Source of the DNA: Streptomyces sp. DH24
Lineage (GTDB): Bacteria; Actinomycetota; Actinomycetes; Streptomycetales; Streptomycetaceae
DNA: 64,000 bases
Direction of reading: 5' to 3'
NCBI RefSeq assembly: GCF_029813775.1
Contig: NZ_JARVKW010000028.1
Coordinates: 1 to 64,000, forward strand
This document shows positions 36,134 through 44,815 of the stretch, one piece after another (the first letter of the stretch is position 1; the number at the start of each line of letters is the position of its first letter). Position numbers and translations under genes: made by a program. The notes beneath the pieces were generated by a model. That model saw only the letters and a program-made list of their open reading frames with translations. It was not told the origin of the DNA and made no database searches.

Positions 36134-36142
36134 CCACAGGCG

Positions 36143-38530
36143 CTAAGCCGGTACGCGGCGGTCCACCCACCTCCACATGAGCTCCAGGGTGGCCGCCGCC
36201 ACCGCCGCGACGCCGACCGCGATCCACGGCATCGTCACGCCGACCAGCTTCAGCGCGAAGAAGTCCTGCAGCCACGGCACGACCAGCACCAGCAGGAACG
36301 CCGCGCCCATCGCGGCCACCAGCGCGACCCGCCACCACGTGTACGGCCGGGCGATGATCGCCAGCACCCAGAGGGAGATCAGGAACAGCGTCAGCGTCGC
36401 CGCGCTCGTCTCCGCGTCCAGCGCCCCCGCGCCCGTGTAGTGCTCCCGGGCCAGCAGATACGTCGCGAACGTCGCCAGTGCCGCGACCGCGCCGCCCGGA
36501 ATCGCGTACCGCATCACCCGCCGTACGAAGTTCGGCCGGGCCCGCTCCTTGTTGGGCGCCAGCGCCAGGAAGAACGCCGGGACGCCGATGGTCAGCGTCG
36601 ACAGCAGGGTCAGGTGCCGGGGCAGGAACGGGTACTCCACCTGCGAGACCACCACCATGATCGCCAGCAGGACCGAGTAGACCGTCTTCACCAGGAACAG
36701 CGTCGCGACCCGCGTGATGTTGCCGATCACCCGGCGGCCCTCCGCGACCACCGACGGCAGCGTGGCGAAGCTGTTGTTCAGCAGCACGATCTGCGCGACG
36801 GCCCGCGTGGCCTCCGAGCCCGACCCCATCGACACCCCGATGTCGGCGTCCTTCAGGGCCAGCACGTCGTTCACGCCGTCCCCGGTCATCGCGACCGTGT
36901 GCCCGCGCGACTGCAGCGCGCCCACCATGTCCCGCTTCTGCTGCGGCGCGACCCGGCCGAACACCGTGCCCTCCTCCAGCGCCGCGCCCATCGCGTCCCG
37001 CTCGCCGGGCAGCCGCCGCGCGTCCACCACCGCCCCCGACAGGCCCAGCTTGCTCGCGACCGCGCCCACCGACACCGCGTTGTCCCCGGAGATGACCTTG
37101 GCGCGGACGTTCTGCTCGGCGAAGTACCGCAGCGTGTCCGCGGCGTCCGGCCGCAGCCGCTGCTCCAGCACGACCAGCGCGGCCGGCTCGGCGCCCTGCG
37201 CGACCTCGGGGTCGTCCAGGTCGCGGGCGGCGCGGGCGAGCAGCAGCACCCGCAGCCCCTGCTCGTTGAGCCGCTCGGTCTCCGCGAGCGCCGGGTCGTC
37301 GTCCGGCAGCAGCACGTCCGGCGCGCCCAGCAGCCACGTACCGGCCCGGCCGTCGCCGTCGGCGAGGGTGGCGCCGCTGTACTTGCGGGCGGAGGAGAAC
37401 GGCAGCGCGCTCGTCGGGCGCCATCCGTCGTGGTCGGGGCAGGCGGCGACGATGGCCTTCAGGGAGGCGTTGGGCCGCGGGTCGGACGCGCCGAGGGCGC
37501 CCAGCACCCGGCGCAGCGACGCCTCGTCCGCGCCGTTCAGGGGCGTGAGACCGGTGACGTCCATGCCGCCCTCGGTGAGCGTGCCCGTCTTGTCCAGGCA
37601 GACGGTGTCGACGCGGGCGAGCCCTTCGATGGCGGGCAGTTCCTGGACCAGGCACTGCTTGCGGCCCAGCCGGATCACGCCGATCGCGAAGGCGACGGAC
37701 GTCAGCAGCACCAGGCCCTCCGGGACCATCGGCACGATGCCGCCGACGGTGCGGGCCACGGAGTCCTTGAAGTCGTTGTCCTTGACGACCAGTTGGCTGA
37801 TGACCAGGCCGATCGCGGTCGGCACCATCATCCACGTCACGTACTTGAGGATCGTGGAGATGCCGGAGCGCAGTTCGGAGTGGACCAGCGTGAACCGGGA
37901 GGCCTCCTCGGCGAGTTGCGCCGCGTAGGCCTCGCGCCCCACCTTCGTCGCCCGGAACGCGCCGCCGCCCGCGACGACGAAACTGCCCGACATGACCGGG
38001 TCGCCGGGCCTTTTGACGACGGGGTCGGCCTCGCCGGTCAGCAGTGACTCGTCGATCTCCAGGCTGTCGGTCTCGACGCACACCCCGTCCACGACGACCT
38101 TGTCGCCGGGCCCGATCTCGATCACGTCGTCCAGCACGATCTCGGACGTGCCGACCTCCGTGGCCGTCCCGTCCCGGCGGACGGTGGGTCTGACCTCCCC
38201 GATCAGGGCGAGCGAGTCGAGGGTCCTCTTCGCCCGCCACTCCTGGACGATGCCGATGCCGGTGTTGGCGAGGATCACGAAGCCGAACAGGCCGTCCTGG
38301 ATCGGCGCGACGAACAGCATGATCACCCAGAGCACGCCGATGATCGCGTTGAACCGGGTGAAGACGTTGGCGCGGACGATGTCGACGGCGGACCGGCTGC
38401 TGCGCACGGGGACGTCGTTGACCTGCCCGCCCGCGACCCGCTCGGCGACCTCGGCAGCCGTCAGCCCCGTCGCCGGCGGCGGCCCGGGAGGCACGGAGTC
38501 GACTTCGGCGCCCGCGTCGAGATGCGTCAT
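36143..38530 (-). CDS. Cation P-type ATPase, CtpE-like
   Basis: A 795-residue ion pump. The actuator motif is SLLTGEADP, the phosphorylation site is CLDKTGTLTEGG, and the hinge is MTGDGVNDVLALKDADIGVSMGSGSEATR. The M4 ion site is VPEGLVLL. The PEGL motif and the shape resemble CtpE, the actinobacterial calcium-uptake ATPase, rather than heavy-metal (CPx) or KdpB pumps; there is no N-terminal metal-binding domain. About ten TM segments fit. The ATG at 38530 starts MTHLDAGAEV. DUF2530 lies 95 bp upstream on the same strand, so they may share an operon. The ion is inferred. Confidence 0.88.
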   Translation of the reverse strand: MTHLDAGAEVDSVPPGPPPATGLTAAEVAERVAGGQVNDVPVRSSRSAVDIVRANVFTRFNAIIGVLWVIMLFVAPIQDGLFGFVILANTGIGIVQEWRAKRTLDSLALIGEVRPTVRRDGTATEVGTSEIVLDDVIEIGPGDKVVVDGVCVETDSLEIDESLLTGEADPVVKRPGDPVMSGSFVVAGGGAFRATKVGREAYAAQLAEEASRFTLVHSELRSGISTILKYVTWMMVPTAIGLVISQLVVKDNDFKDSVARTVGGIVPMVPEGLVLLTSVAFAIGVIRLGRKQCLVQELPAIEGLARVDTVCLDKTGTLTEGGMDVTGLTPLNGADEASLRRVLGALGASDPRPNASLKAIVAACPDHDGWRPTSALPFSSARKYSGATLADGDGRAGTWLLGAPDVLLPDDDPALAETERLNEQGLRVLLLARAARDLDDPEVAQGAEPAALVVLEQRLRPDAADTLRYFAEQNVRAKVISGDNAVSVGAVASKLGLSGAVVDARRLPGERDAMGAALEEGTVFGRVAPQQKRDMVGALQSRGHTVAMTGDGVNDVLALKDADIGVSMGSGSEATRAVAQIVLLNNSFATLPSVVAEGRRVIGNITRVATLFLVKTVYSVLLAIMVVVSQVEYPFLPRHLTLLSTLTIGVPAFFLALAPNKERARPNFVRRVMRYAIPGGAVAALATFATYLLAREHYTGAGALDAETSAATLTLFLISLWVLAIIARPYTWWRVALVAAMGAAFLLVLVVPWLQDFFALKLVGVTMPWIAVGVAAVAAATLELMWRWVDRRVPA

Positions 38531-38625
38531 GCATTCGACGGTACGGGCGGAACTACCGCTTCACTCGCCGGGCGACCGGAAGATCCGACCAGGGGAGGAG
38601 GGGTCTGGTACCGGGGTAGTAGCGG

Positions 38626-38952
38626 CTATTCGGCCGACCCGGCGGGGGGCTGCCCCGGCTGTTCGGCCGCCGTTGCGGGGGACTGCCCGGCAGGTGCCGC
38701 CGACTGCTCGGCCGCCGCCCGCCTGATCGCGGCCTCGCGCCTGCGCACGTACCAGACGCCGATGAGGCCGAGACCGCCGCCGGCCAGGCAGGTCCACACC
38801 CACCAGGTCTGCCCGCGGTCGTCGAACCAGCCGTAGAACGGCAGCTGCGCCAGGAAGAGGACGAACCAGATGATGGTGCCGCCAACGATGGTGGCGACCA
38901 CGGGGCCCTCCAGGGGCTCCGGCGCCTCGTGCCTGGGAGTCCACTTCGCCAT
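38626..38952 (-). CDS. DUF2530 membrane protein
   Basis: A 108-residue protein with two TM helices (VVATIVGGTIIWFVLFLAQLP and WWVWTCLAGGGLGLIGVWYV) and a C-terminal Ala/Gln/Pro-rich tail, in keeping with DUF2530. Its function is unknown. The ATG at 38952 starts MAKWTPRHE. It precedes the P-type ATPase gene on the same strand and is divergent from the purine permease. Confidence 0.82.
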   Translation of the reverse strand: MAKWTPRHEAPEPLEGPVVATIVGGTIIWFVLFLAQLPFYGWFDDRGQTWWVWTCLAGGGLGLIGVWYVRRREAAIRRAAAEQSAAPAGQSPATAAEQPGQPPAGSAE

Positions 38953-39091
38953 GCGGCACAGCTTACGAGGTGATCAGGTCTACGCGCGGAGATGGCGTAT
39001 CCCGGAATGTATGTTCATACTGAAACCGTTTGTCTCTGACCATTTCTGTTCGTAGGAAACGCCAAAGCGGCTCGGGGGAGGTCCGCCGGCG

Positions 39092-40552
39092 ATGAGGTTC
39101 CGCATGTCCACCTCGGCCACCGCCAAGGCCCCTTCGCCCGAGCAGCCCTCCCGGCAGCCGCAGGGCGCCCTCGACCGTTACTTCAAGATCTCCGAGCGGG
39201 GCAGCACCCTGTCCCGCGAGGTCCGCGGCGGTCTCGCCACCTTCTTCGCGATGGCCTACATCATCGTGCTGAACCCGATCATCCTGGGCAGCGCGAAGGA
39301 CATGTACGGGCACCAGCTGGACAACGGCCAGCTGGTCACGGCGACCGCGCTGACGGCGGCGTTCACCACGCTCCTCATGGGCGTCATCGGCAACGTCCCC
39401 ATCGCGCTGGCCGCCGGCCTCGGCGTGAACTCGGTCGTCGCGCTCCAGCTCGCGCCCCGGATGTCCTGGCCGGACGCCATGGGCATGGTGGTGCTGGCCG
39501 GTTTCGTGGTGATGCTGCTGGTCGCCACCGGCCTGCGCGAGCGCGTCATGAGCGCCGTGCCCTACGGGCTGCGCAAGGCCATCGCGATCGGCATCGGCCT
39601 GTTCATCATGCTGATCGGCCTGGTCGACTCCGGTTTCGTCACGCGCATGCCGGACGCCGCCCAGACCACCGTCCCGCTCCAGCTCGGCACCGGCGGTCAC
39701 CTCACCGGCTGGCCGGTGCTGGTCTTCGTGCTCGGCGCGCTGCTCACGCTGGCGCTCATCGTGCGCAAGGTGCCCGGCGCGATCCTCGTCTCCATCGTCG
39801 TCATGACGGTCGTGGCGGTGATCGTCAACGCCGTCGCCGACGTGCCGTCCTGGGGCCTGACGACGCCGGAGTGGCCCGGCAACCCGGTGGCCACCCCCGA
39901 CTTCGGGCTGGTCGGCGAGGTCAGCCTGTTCGGCGGCTTCGGGAAGGTCGGCGTGCTGACCGGCGTCCTGTTCGTCTTCACGGTCCTGCTGTCCTGCTTC
40001 TTCGACGCCATGGGCACGATCATGGGCGTCAGCGACGAGGCCAGACTGACCGACGCGCAGGGCCAGATGCCCGGCATGAACAAGGTCCTGTTCGTCGACG
40101 GCATCGCGGTCGCCGCGGGCGGCGCCAGCTCCTCCTCGGCGACCACCTGCTTCGTGGAGTCCACGGCCGGCGTCGGCGAGGGCGCCCGCACCGGCTTCGC
40201 GAACGTCGTCACGGGCGCCCTGTTCGCCGTCGCGCTGTTCCTCACGCCCGTCGCCACGATGGTGCCGTCCCAGGCCGCCACCCCGGCGCTGCTCGCGGTC
40301 GGCTTCCTGATCCTGGCCGGCTCGATCAAGGAGATCGACTGGGCGGACTACACGATCGCCGTGCCGGCCTTCGTGACGATGCTGATGATGCCGTTCACCT
40401 ACTCGATCACCAACGGCATCGGGATGGGCTTCATCACCTTCGTGGTGCTGCGCCTGGCGGCCGGGCGCGGCCGGGAGGTCCCGGCGGCGATGTACGTGGT
40501 GGCCGCGGTGTTCGGCTTCTACTACCTGATGCCGGCGCTGGGCCTGGCCTGA
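39092..40552 (+). CDS. NCS2-family (AzgA-like) purine permease
   Basis: A 486-residue nucleobase transporter. The N-terminal LDRYFKISERGSTLSREVRGGLATFFAMAYIIVLNP is the AzgA/adenine-guanine-hypoxanthine permease signature. The half-helix motifs NVPIALAAGLGVNS and SSSSATTCFVESTAGVGEGARTGFANV contain the substrate-binding residues. About 13-14 TM segments are present. The ATG at 39092 follows GGGGAGGT; a second in-frame ATG at 39104 also has GAGG before it. No purine riboswitch is recognisable in the 139-bp upstream region. The gene is monocistronic. Confidence 0.92.
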   Translation: MRFRMSTSATAKAPSPEQPSRQPQGALDRYFKISERGSTLSREVRGGLATFFAMAYIIVLNPIILGSAKDMYGHQLDNGQLVTATALTAAFTTLLMGVIGNVPIALAAGLGVNSVVALQLAPRMSWPDAMGMVVLAGFVVMLLVATGLRERVMSAVPYGLRKAIAIGIGLFIMLIGLVDSGFVTRMPDAAQTTVPLQLGTGGHLTGWPVLVFVLGALLTLALIVRKVPGAILVSIVVMTVVAVIVNAVADVPSWGLTTPEWPGNPVATPDFGLVGEVSLFGGFGKVGVLTGVLFVFTVLLSCFFDAMGTIMGVSDEARLTDAQGQMPGMNKVLFVDGIAVAAGGASSSSATTCFVESTAGVGEGARTGFANVVTGALFAVALFLTPVATMVPSQAATPALLAVGFLILAGSIKEIDWADYTIAVPAFVTMLMMPFTYSITNGIGMGFITFVVLRLAAGRGREVPAAMYVVAAVFGFYYLMPALGLA

Positions 40553-40575
40553 CCGGGCTCACGTGCCCCCCGCGG

Positions 40576-40758
40576 TCACGTGACCCCGTAGAACTTCTCC
40601 GTCTCGTCGACGGCGGCCTGGAACCGCTCGTCGAAGTCGTCGCGAATGAGCGTCCGGATCACATGGTCCTGGACGCTCATTTTTCTTTTCGCCGCGTGGT
40701 CCCGGAGCCGTTCGAGCAGCTCCCCGTCTATCCGCAGGCTGAGCACGCTGGTCCTCAT
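40576..40758 (-). CDS. Ribbon-helix-helix (Arc-like) protein
   Basis: A 60-residue protein with MRTSVLSLRIDGELLERLRDHAAKRKMSV, the beta-strand plus two helices of a ribbon-helix-helix DNA-binding domain, followed by a short helical tail ending EKFYGVT. Such proteins are often antitoxins. No toxin gene is adjacent, and it could equally be a stand-alone regulator. The ATG at 40758 is preferred; an in-frame GTG two codons upstream is possible. It is divergent from the MarR gene. Confidence 0.78.
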   Translation of the reverse strand: MRTSVLSLRIDGELLERLRDHAAKRKMSVQDHVIRTLIRDDFDERFQAAVDETEKFYGVT

Positions 40759-40891
40759 GTACACGAGGGTCACCGCAGCGGACCGCGGGACCGCCGCTTT
40801 CCGGATATGACTCACTCGTACGGGTGACGGGCGGGTTTCCGTGGCCGGGGTCACGGGAACCTGGACGTGTCCGCGGTGGTCTTTAGTCAGA

Positions 40892-40903
40892 GTAATGAGT
40901 TAC
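40892..40903. promoter_or_regulatory. Palindrome at the marR start
   Basis: GTAATGAGTTAC has GTAA/TTAC arms around TGAG and includes the first possible ATG (40895). TTAG and CTAA blocks flank it. This is a natural place for MarR autoregulation and favours initiation at ATG 40913. Confidence 0.45.
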
Positions 40904-40912
40904 GCTAACAAG

Positions 40913-41350
40913 ATGCCGGACCTTAGCCATGGCGACGACGCTGCCGCCGTGAACTCCCTGCGCTCCGCCGTGATGCGGCTGTCCCGTCGGCTCAAGCACC
41001 AGCGGGTCGACGAGTCGCTCAGCCCCACCGAGATGTCGGTGCTCGGCACGCTGTCCACCTGCGGCAGTGCCACCCCGGGCGAGCTCGCCCGCAAGGAGCA
41101 CGTCCAGCCGCCGTCGATGACCCGCATCGTCGCACTGCTGGAGGCCAAGGGACTGGTCCGCCTGGAGCCGCACCCCGAGGACCGCCGCCAGAAGGTCGTC
41201 ACCCCGACCGAACAGGCCACGGCGATGCTCGAGGAGAGCCGCCGCAAGCGGAACGCGTTCCTGGCCTCGCTGGTCGGGGAACTGGACGAGGACGAGTGGG
41301 CGAAGATCCGCGCCGCCGCCCCCGTGCTGGAGAAGCTCGCACACCTGTAA
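40913..41350 (+). CDS. MarR-family regulator
   Basis: A winged-helix regulator of 145 residues from the ATG at 40913, or 151 from the ATG at 40895. The DNA-binding domain is clear: LSPTEMSVLGTLSTCGSATPGELARKEHVQPPSMTRIVALLEAKGLVRLEPHPEDRRQ, with the recognition helix at PSMTRIVALL and the wing at DRRQKVV. C-terminal helices form the dimer interface. The MFS exporter starts 26 bp downstream on the same strand, so it is probably the target, with autoregulation through the palindrome at the start. Ligands of such pairs are often phenolic compounds or antibiotics. Confidence 0.9.
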   Translation: MPDLSHGDDAAAVNSLRSAVMRLSRRLKHQRVDESLSPTEMSVLGTLSTCGSATPGELARKEHVQPPSMTRIVALLEAKGLVRLEPHPEDRRQKVVTPTEQATAMLEESRRKRNAFLASLVGELDEDEWAKIRAAAPVLEKLAHL

Positions 41351-41376
41351 GCAGCGTTGACGAGGAGGCGAACCTG

Positions 41377-42741
41377 TTGAGTTCGGGACCCGGAGCACAC
41401 TCCGCCCCCGCACCGCACCCCCACGACAAGCAGCCCACCCCCGCCGCCCCCCGCGGCAAGACCTCGATGTTCAGCTCGCTGAGCGTCCGGAACTACCGCC
41501 TGTTCTTCGCCGGCCAGGTCGTCTCCAACACCGGCACCTGGATGCAGCGCATCGCCCAGGACTGGCTGGTCCTCAGCCTCACCGGCTCCTCCACGGCCGT
41601 CGGCGTGACGACGGCCCTGCAGTTCCTGCCGATGCTCCTCTTCGGCCTCTACGGCGGCGTCCTCGTCGACCGCCTGCCCAAGCGGCCCGCCCTGCTGGTC
41701 ACCCAGTCCTCGATGGCCGTCACCGGCCTCGCCCTGGCCTTCCTCACCATCACCGGGCACGTCGAGGTGTGGCACGTGTACGTCGCCGCGTTCGCCGTCG
41801 GCCTCGCCACCGTCGTCGACAACCCGGCCCGCCAGTCCTTCGTCTCCGAGATGGTCGGCCCCGACCAGCTGCAGAACGCGGTCAGCCTCAACTCGGCGAA
41901 CTTCCAGTCCGCCCGCCTGATCGGACCCGCCGTCGCGGGCGTGATGATCACCGGCGTCGGCACCGGCTGGGCGTTCCTCTTCAACGGCCTGTCCTTCGTC
42001 GCGCCCATCGCGGGCCTGCTGATGATGCGCGGCCGGGAACTGCACACCGTCGAGCGCGCCCCGCGCGGCAAGGGCCAGCTCCGCGAGGGCCTGCGCTACG
42101 TCGCGGGACGCCCCGACCTGATCTGGCCGATCGTGCTGGTCGGCTTCGTCGGCACGTTCGCCTTCAACTTCCCCGTCTACCTCTCCGCGTTCGCGGACGA
42201 CGTGTTCCAGGCGGGTGCCGGCTCCTACAGCATGTTCAACACGCTGATGGCGGTCGGCTCGGTCACGGGCGCGCTGCTCGCCGCCCGGCGCGGCACCGCG
42301 CGGCTGCGGGTGCTGAGCGCGGCGGCGATGGTCTTCGGCGCGATCGAGATCGTGGCCGCCGCCGCCCCCGAGCTGTGGATGTTCGCCCTGCTGATGATCC
42401 CGCTGGGTCTGTTCGGCATGACGGTCAACGTCACCGCCAACACCACCATCCAGATGGCCACCGATCCGGCCATGCGGGGCCGCGTCATGTCCCTCTACAT
42501 GATGGTGTTCCTCGGCGGTTCCCCGGTCGGCGCGCCGATCGTCGGCTGGATCACCGACACCTACGGCGCCCGGGTCGGCCTCGCGGCCGGCGGCGCGGTG
42601 GCGGCGACGGCGGCGGCGGTCATCGCCCTCGTCCTGGCCCGCGTCGGCGGCCTGCGCCTCTCGGTGGGCTGGCGGCACGGCCACCCGAGCGTGCGGTTCG
42701 TCCCCCGGGAGCGGCGGGAGGACCTGGCCCGGGCGGCGTAG
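41377..42741 (+). CDS. MFS exporter (MFS_3/EntS type)
   Basis: A 454-residue drug- or siderophore-type exporter. The N-terminal SLSVRNYRLFFAGQVVSNTGTWMQRIAQDWLVLSLTGSSTAVG is the MFS_3 signature, and the GVLVDRLPKRPALL loop lies between TM2 and TM3. VDNPARQSFVSEMVGPDQLQNAVSLNSANFQSARLIGPAVAG is also characteristic. Twelve TM segments are apparent, and the last 30 residues are basic and cytosolic. The TTG at 41377 is chosen because GAGGAGG lies eight bases upstream. It forms a two-gene unit with marR. Confidence 0.9.
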   Translation: MSSGPGAHSAPAPHPHDKQPTPAAPRGKTSMFSSLSVRNYRLFFAGQVVSNTGTWMQRIAQDWLVLSLTGSSTAVGVTTALQFLPMLLFGLYGGVLVDRLPKRPALLVTQSSMAVTGLALAFLTITGHVEVWHVYVAAFAVGLATVVDNPARQSFVSEMVGPDQLQNAVSLNSANFQSARLIGPAVAGVMITGVGTGWAFLFNGLSFVAPIAGLLMMRGRELHTVERAPRGKGQLREGLRYVAGRPDLIWPIVLVGFVGTFAFNFPVYLSAFADDVFQAGAGSYSMFNTLMAVGSVTGALLAARRGTARLRVLSAAAMVFGAIEIVAAAAPELWMFALLMIPLGLFGMTVNVTANTTIQMATDPAMRGRVMSLYMMVFLGGSPVGAPIVGWITDTYGARVGLAAGGAVAATAAAVIALVLARVGGLRLSVGWRHGHPSVRFVPRERREDLARAA

Positions 42742-42961
42742 CGGAGGGCGCCGGGGGCGGTCGCGGGGGAACTCGCCGGTCGTCGGCAGGCCACCCTCGC
42801 CGGTCGGTCGATAAGGCCCCGCCCGTCCCGGTCAGGCGCCCGGCCGTCCCCGTCAGGCGCTTGGTTGTCCCCCGTCACACCGGCGGCGTCGCCGAAGGCG
42901 AAGCCGAGGCACGGCGACCGGGAGACCCGGACCGTGGCCGGACCGCTGGAAGACTGGGCCC
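42742..42961. other. Intergenic region upstream of thpR
   Basis: 220 bp with several short GC-rich repeats of GTCAGGCGC(C/T). No gene or clear terminator is seen. Confidence 0.4.
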
Positions 42962-43534
42962 ATGAGACTCTTCGCCGCCGTGCTGCCACCCGACGACGTG
43001 ACGCGGGAACTCGCCGTCGAGGTGGACGCGTTGCGGAAGCTGCCGGGCGCGGACGGGCTGCGCTGGACCGGGCGCCCCGGCTGGCACTTCACGCTCGCCT
43101 TCTACGGCGAGGTGGACGACGCCCTCGTCCCGGACCTGTCGGACCGGCTGGCGCGGGCGGCCCACCGCACCGAGCCCTTCGAGCTGGCCCTGCGCGGCGG
43201 CGGGCAGTTCGGGCACGGCCGGGCGCTGTGGACCGGCGCGGAGGGCGGCCTGGAGACGCTGCGCCTGCTGGCCGACCGTGCCGAGGCCGCCGGGCGCAGG
43301 GCGGGCGTTCCGATGGGGGAGCACCGGCGGTACAAGGCCCACCTCACGGTGGCGCGCAGCCGCGGCGCGGTCGACGTGACGTCGTGTCTCGCGGCCCTGG
43401 ACGGCTTCAGGTCCCGCACGTGGACCGTGCGGGACCTGGTCCTGGTCCGCAGCGACCTGCCGAAGTCCGGGACGCCCGGTGAACAGCCCCGGTACGAGGC
43501 GGTCGCCCGGTGGCCCCTGGGCGCGGCCGGTTAG
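42962..43534 (+). CDS. thpR: RNA 2',3'-cyclic phosphodiesterase (2'-5' RNA ligase family)
   Basis: A 190-residue 2H phosphoesterase. The two HxT motifs are HFTLAFYG, with its His near residue 42, and HLTVARSRG, with its His near residue 126. The opening MRLFAAVLPPDDV is typical of ThpR. It hydrolyses 2',3'-cyclic phosphate ends and can join 2'-5' RNA ends in vitro; its cellular role is unclear. It has no obvious ribosome binding site. A 29-residue membrane peptide gene follows. Confidence 0.9.
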   Translation: MRLFAAVLPPDDVTRELAVEVDALRKLPGADGLRWTGRPGWHFTLAFYGEVDDALVPDLSDRLARAAHRTEPFELALRGGGQFGHGRALWTGAEGGLETLRLLADRAEAAGRRAGVPMGEHRRYKAHLTVARSRGAVDVTSCLAALDGFRSRTWTVRDLVLVRSDLPKSGTPGEQPRYEAVARWPLGAAG

Positions 43535-43537
43535 GCT
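43532..43537 (+). promoter_or_regulatory. Leaderless -10 box (TAGGCT)
   Basis: TAGGCT overlaps the thpR stop codon and ends 7 nt before the GTG at 43545. Confidence 0.4.
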
Positions 43538-43544
43538 CGGTGCC

Positions 43545-43634
43545 GTGGACCCGAAGACGCGGAACCGGATCATGGCCGGTGTGCTCGTGCTGATGTTCGT
43601 CGTGGTGGCAGTGGCGGCGGTGCTCGGAAGGTAG
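43545..43634 (+). CDS. 29-residue single-helix membrane peptide
   Basis: The tiny frame GTG...TAG encodes MDPKTRNRIM followed by AGVLVLMFVVVAVAAVLGR. A basic N-terminus, a single TM helix of about 17 residues and a Gly-Arg end form a classic small membrane peptide. Its start lies 7 nt after a TAGGCT box. The tidy topology, the start signal and its place between two genes support it. Function is unknown. Confidence 0.6.
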   Translation: MDPKTRNRIMAGVLVLMFVVVAVAAVLGR

Positions 43635-43676
43635 CGCGCCGCCGCCGTACCGCTCACCGCGCCCGGCGCCGTCCGG

Positions 43677-44672
43677 CTACCAGGCGAACGCCTCGGGGGA
43701 CGGCCCCGGGCCCGGGAAGACCTCGTCCAGGCCGGTCAGCAGCTCCTGCGAGAGTTCCAGGTCCACGGCCCGCAGCGCCGACTCCAGCTGCTCGGCGGTG
43801 CGCGGTCCGACGATCGGTCCCGTCACGCCCGGCCGGGTCAGCAGCCACGCCAGCGCGGCCTCGCCCGGCGCCACGCCGTGCTTGTCGAGCAGGTCCTCGT
43901 ACGCCTGGATCTGCGCGCGTCCGGCGGGGTCGGCGAGGGTGTCCGCGGCCCGGCCGGAGGCGCGCCGGCTGCCCTGGACCTCCTTCTTGAGCACACCGCC
44001 CAGCAGCCCGCCGTGCAGCGGCGACCACGGGATGACGCCGAGGCCGTAGTCCTGCGCGGCCGGGATGACCTCCATCTCGGCGCGGCGCTCGGCGAGGTTG
44101 TACAGGCACTGCTCGCTGACCAGACCGATGGTGCCGCCGCGGCGGGCGGCGATCTCGTTGGCCTGGGCGATCTTGTAACCGGGGAAGTTCGAGGAACCGG
44201 CGTACAGGACCTTGCCCTGCTGCACCAGCACGTCGATGGCCTGCCAGATCTCCTCGAACGGGGTGCTGCGGTCGACGTGGTGGAACTGGTACAGGTCGAT
44301 GTGGTCGGTCTGCAGGCGCTTGAGGCTGGCGTCGACGGCCCGCCGGATGTTGAGCGCCGACAGCTTGTCGTGGTTGGGCCACGGGTCGCCGCCGTCGGGG
44401 GCCATGTTCCCGTACACCTTGGTCGCGAGGACCACCTTGTCGCGGCGCCCGCCGCCCTTCGCGAACCAGTTGCCGATGATCCTTTCGGTGCGGCCCTTGT
44501 TCTCGCCCCAGCCGTACACGTTGGCGGTGTCGAAGAAGTTGATGCCCGCGTCCAGCGCCGCGTCCATGATGGCGTGGCTGTCGGCCTCGTCGGTCTGCGG
44601 ACCGAAGTTCATCGTGCCGAGGACGAGGCGGCTGACCTTGAGTCCGGTGCGTCCGAGCTGCGTGTACTTCAT
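43677..44672 (-). CDS. Aldo/keto reductase
   Basis: A 331-residue NADPH-dependent carbonyl reductase with a TIM barrel. The AKR tetrad is present: FDTANVYGWGENKG (Asp and Tyr), KVVLATKVYG (Lys) and LYQFHHVDRSTPF (His). GPIVGPRTAEQLESAL binds the cofactor. MKYTQLGRTGLKVSRLVLGTMNFG is the usual N-terminus; the ATG at 44672 has GGTGG upstream, and the longer frame to 44765 is unlikely. A strong MerR-type palindrome lies 16 bp upstream. It probably detoxifies an aldehyde or quinone; the substrate is unknown. Confidence 0.92.
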   Translation of the reverse strand: MKYTQLGRTGLKVSRLVLGTMNFGPQTDEADSHAIMDAALDAGINFFDTANVYGWGENKGRTERIIGNWFAKGGGRRDKVVLATKVYGNMAPDGGDPWPNHDKLSALNIRRAVDASLKRLQTDHIDLYQFHHVDRSTPFEEIWQAIDVLVQQGKVLYAGSSNFPGYKIAQANEIAARRGGTIGLVSEQCLYNLAERRAEMEVIPAAQDYGLGVIPWSPLHGGLLGGVLKKEVQGSRRASGRAADTLADPAGRAQIQAYEDLLDKHGVAPGEAALAWLLTRPGVTGPIVGPRTAEQLESALRAVDLELSQELLTGLDEVFPGPGPSPEAFAW

Positions 44673-44688
44673 GGTCCACCAGCCAACG

Positions 44689-44708
44689 GCCTGGAGTGCG
44701 CTCCAGGC
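44689..44708 (-). promoter_or_regulatory. MerR-type operator of the aldo/keto reductase
   Basis: GCCTGGAG-TGCG-CTCCAGGC is a perfect inverted repeat with 8-bp arms. On the minus strand it sits between TTGCCT and TTGGCT with an 18-bp spacer, the long-spacer layout activated by MerR-family regulators such as NmlR or AdhR. No MerR gene adjoins. Confidence 0.6.
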
Positions 44709-44815
44709 AAGCGGTTGCGGTCCGCCGGTCTTCGGGCCCGCGGCCGTGTCAGTGGCATGCGTCATGATGTCGGCTACGGGTTTCTGTCGGGGCGGGTTGT
44801 CGGGGGGCAGTTCTG

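Noticed and set aside
40576..40758. Toxin-antitoxin pair around the ribbon-helix-helix gene
   Set aside because: No toxin-sized gene adjoins; neighbours are a permease and MarR.
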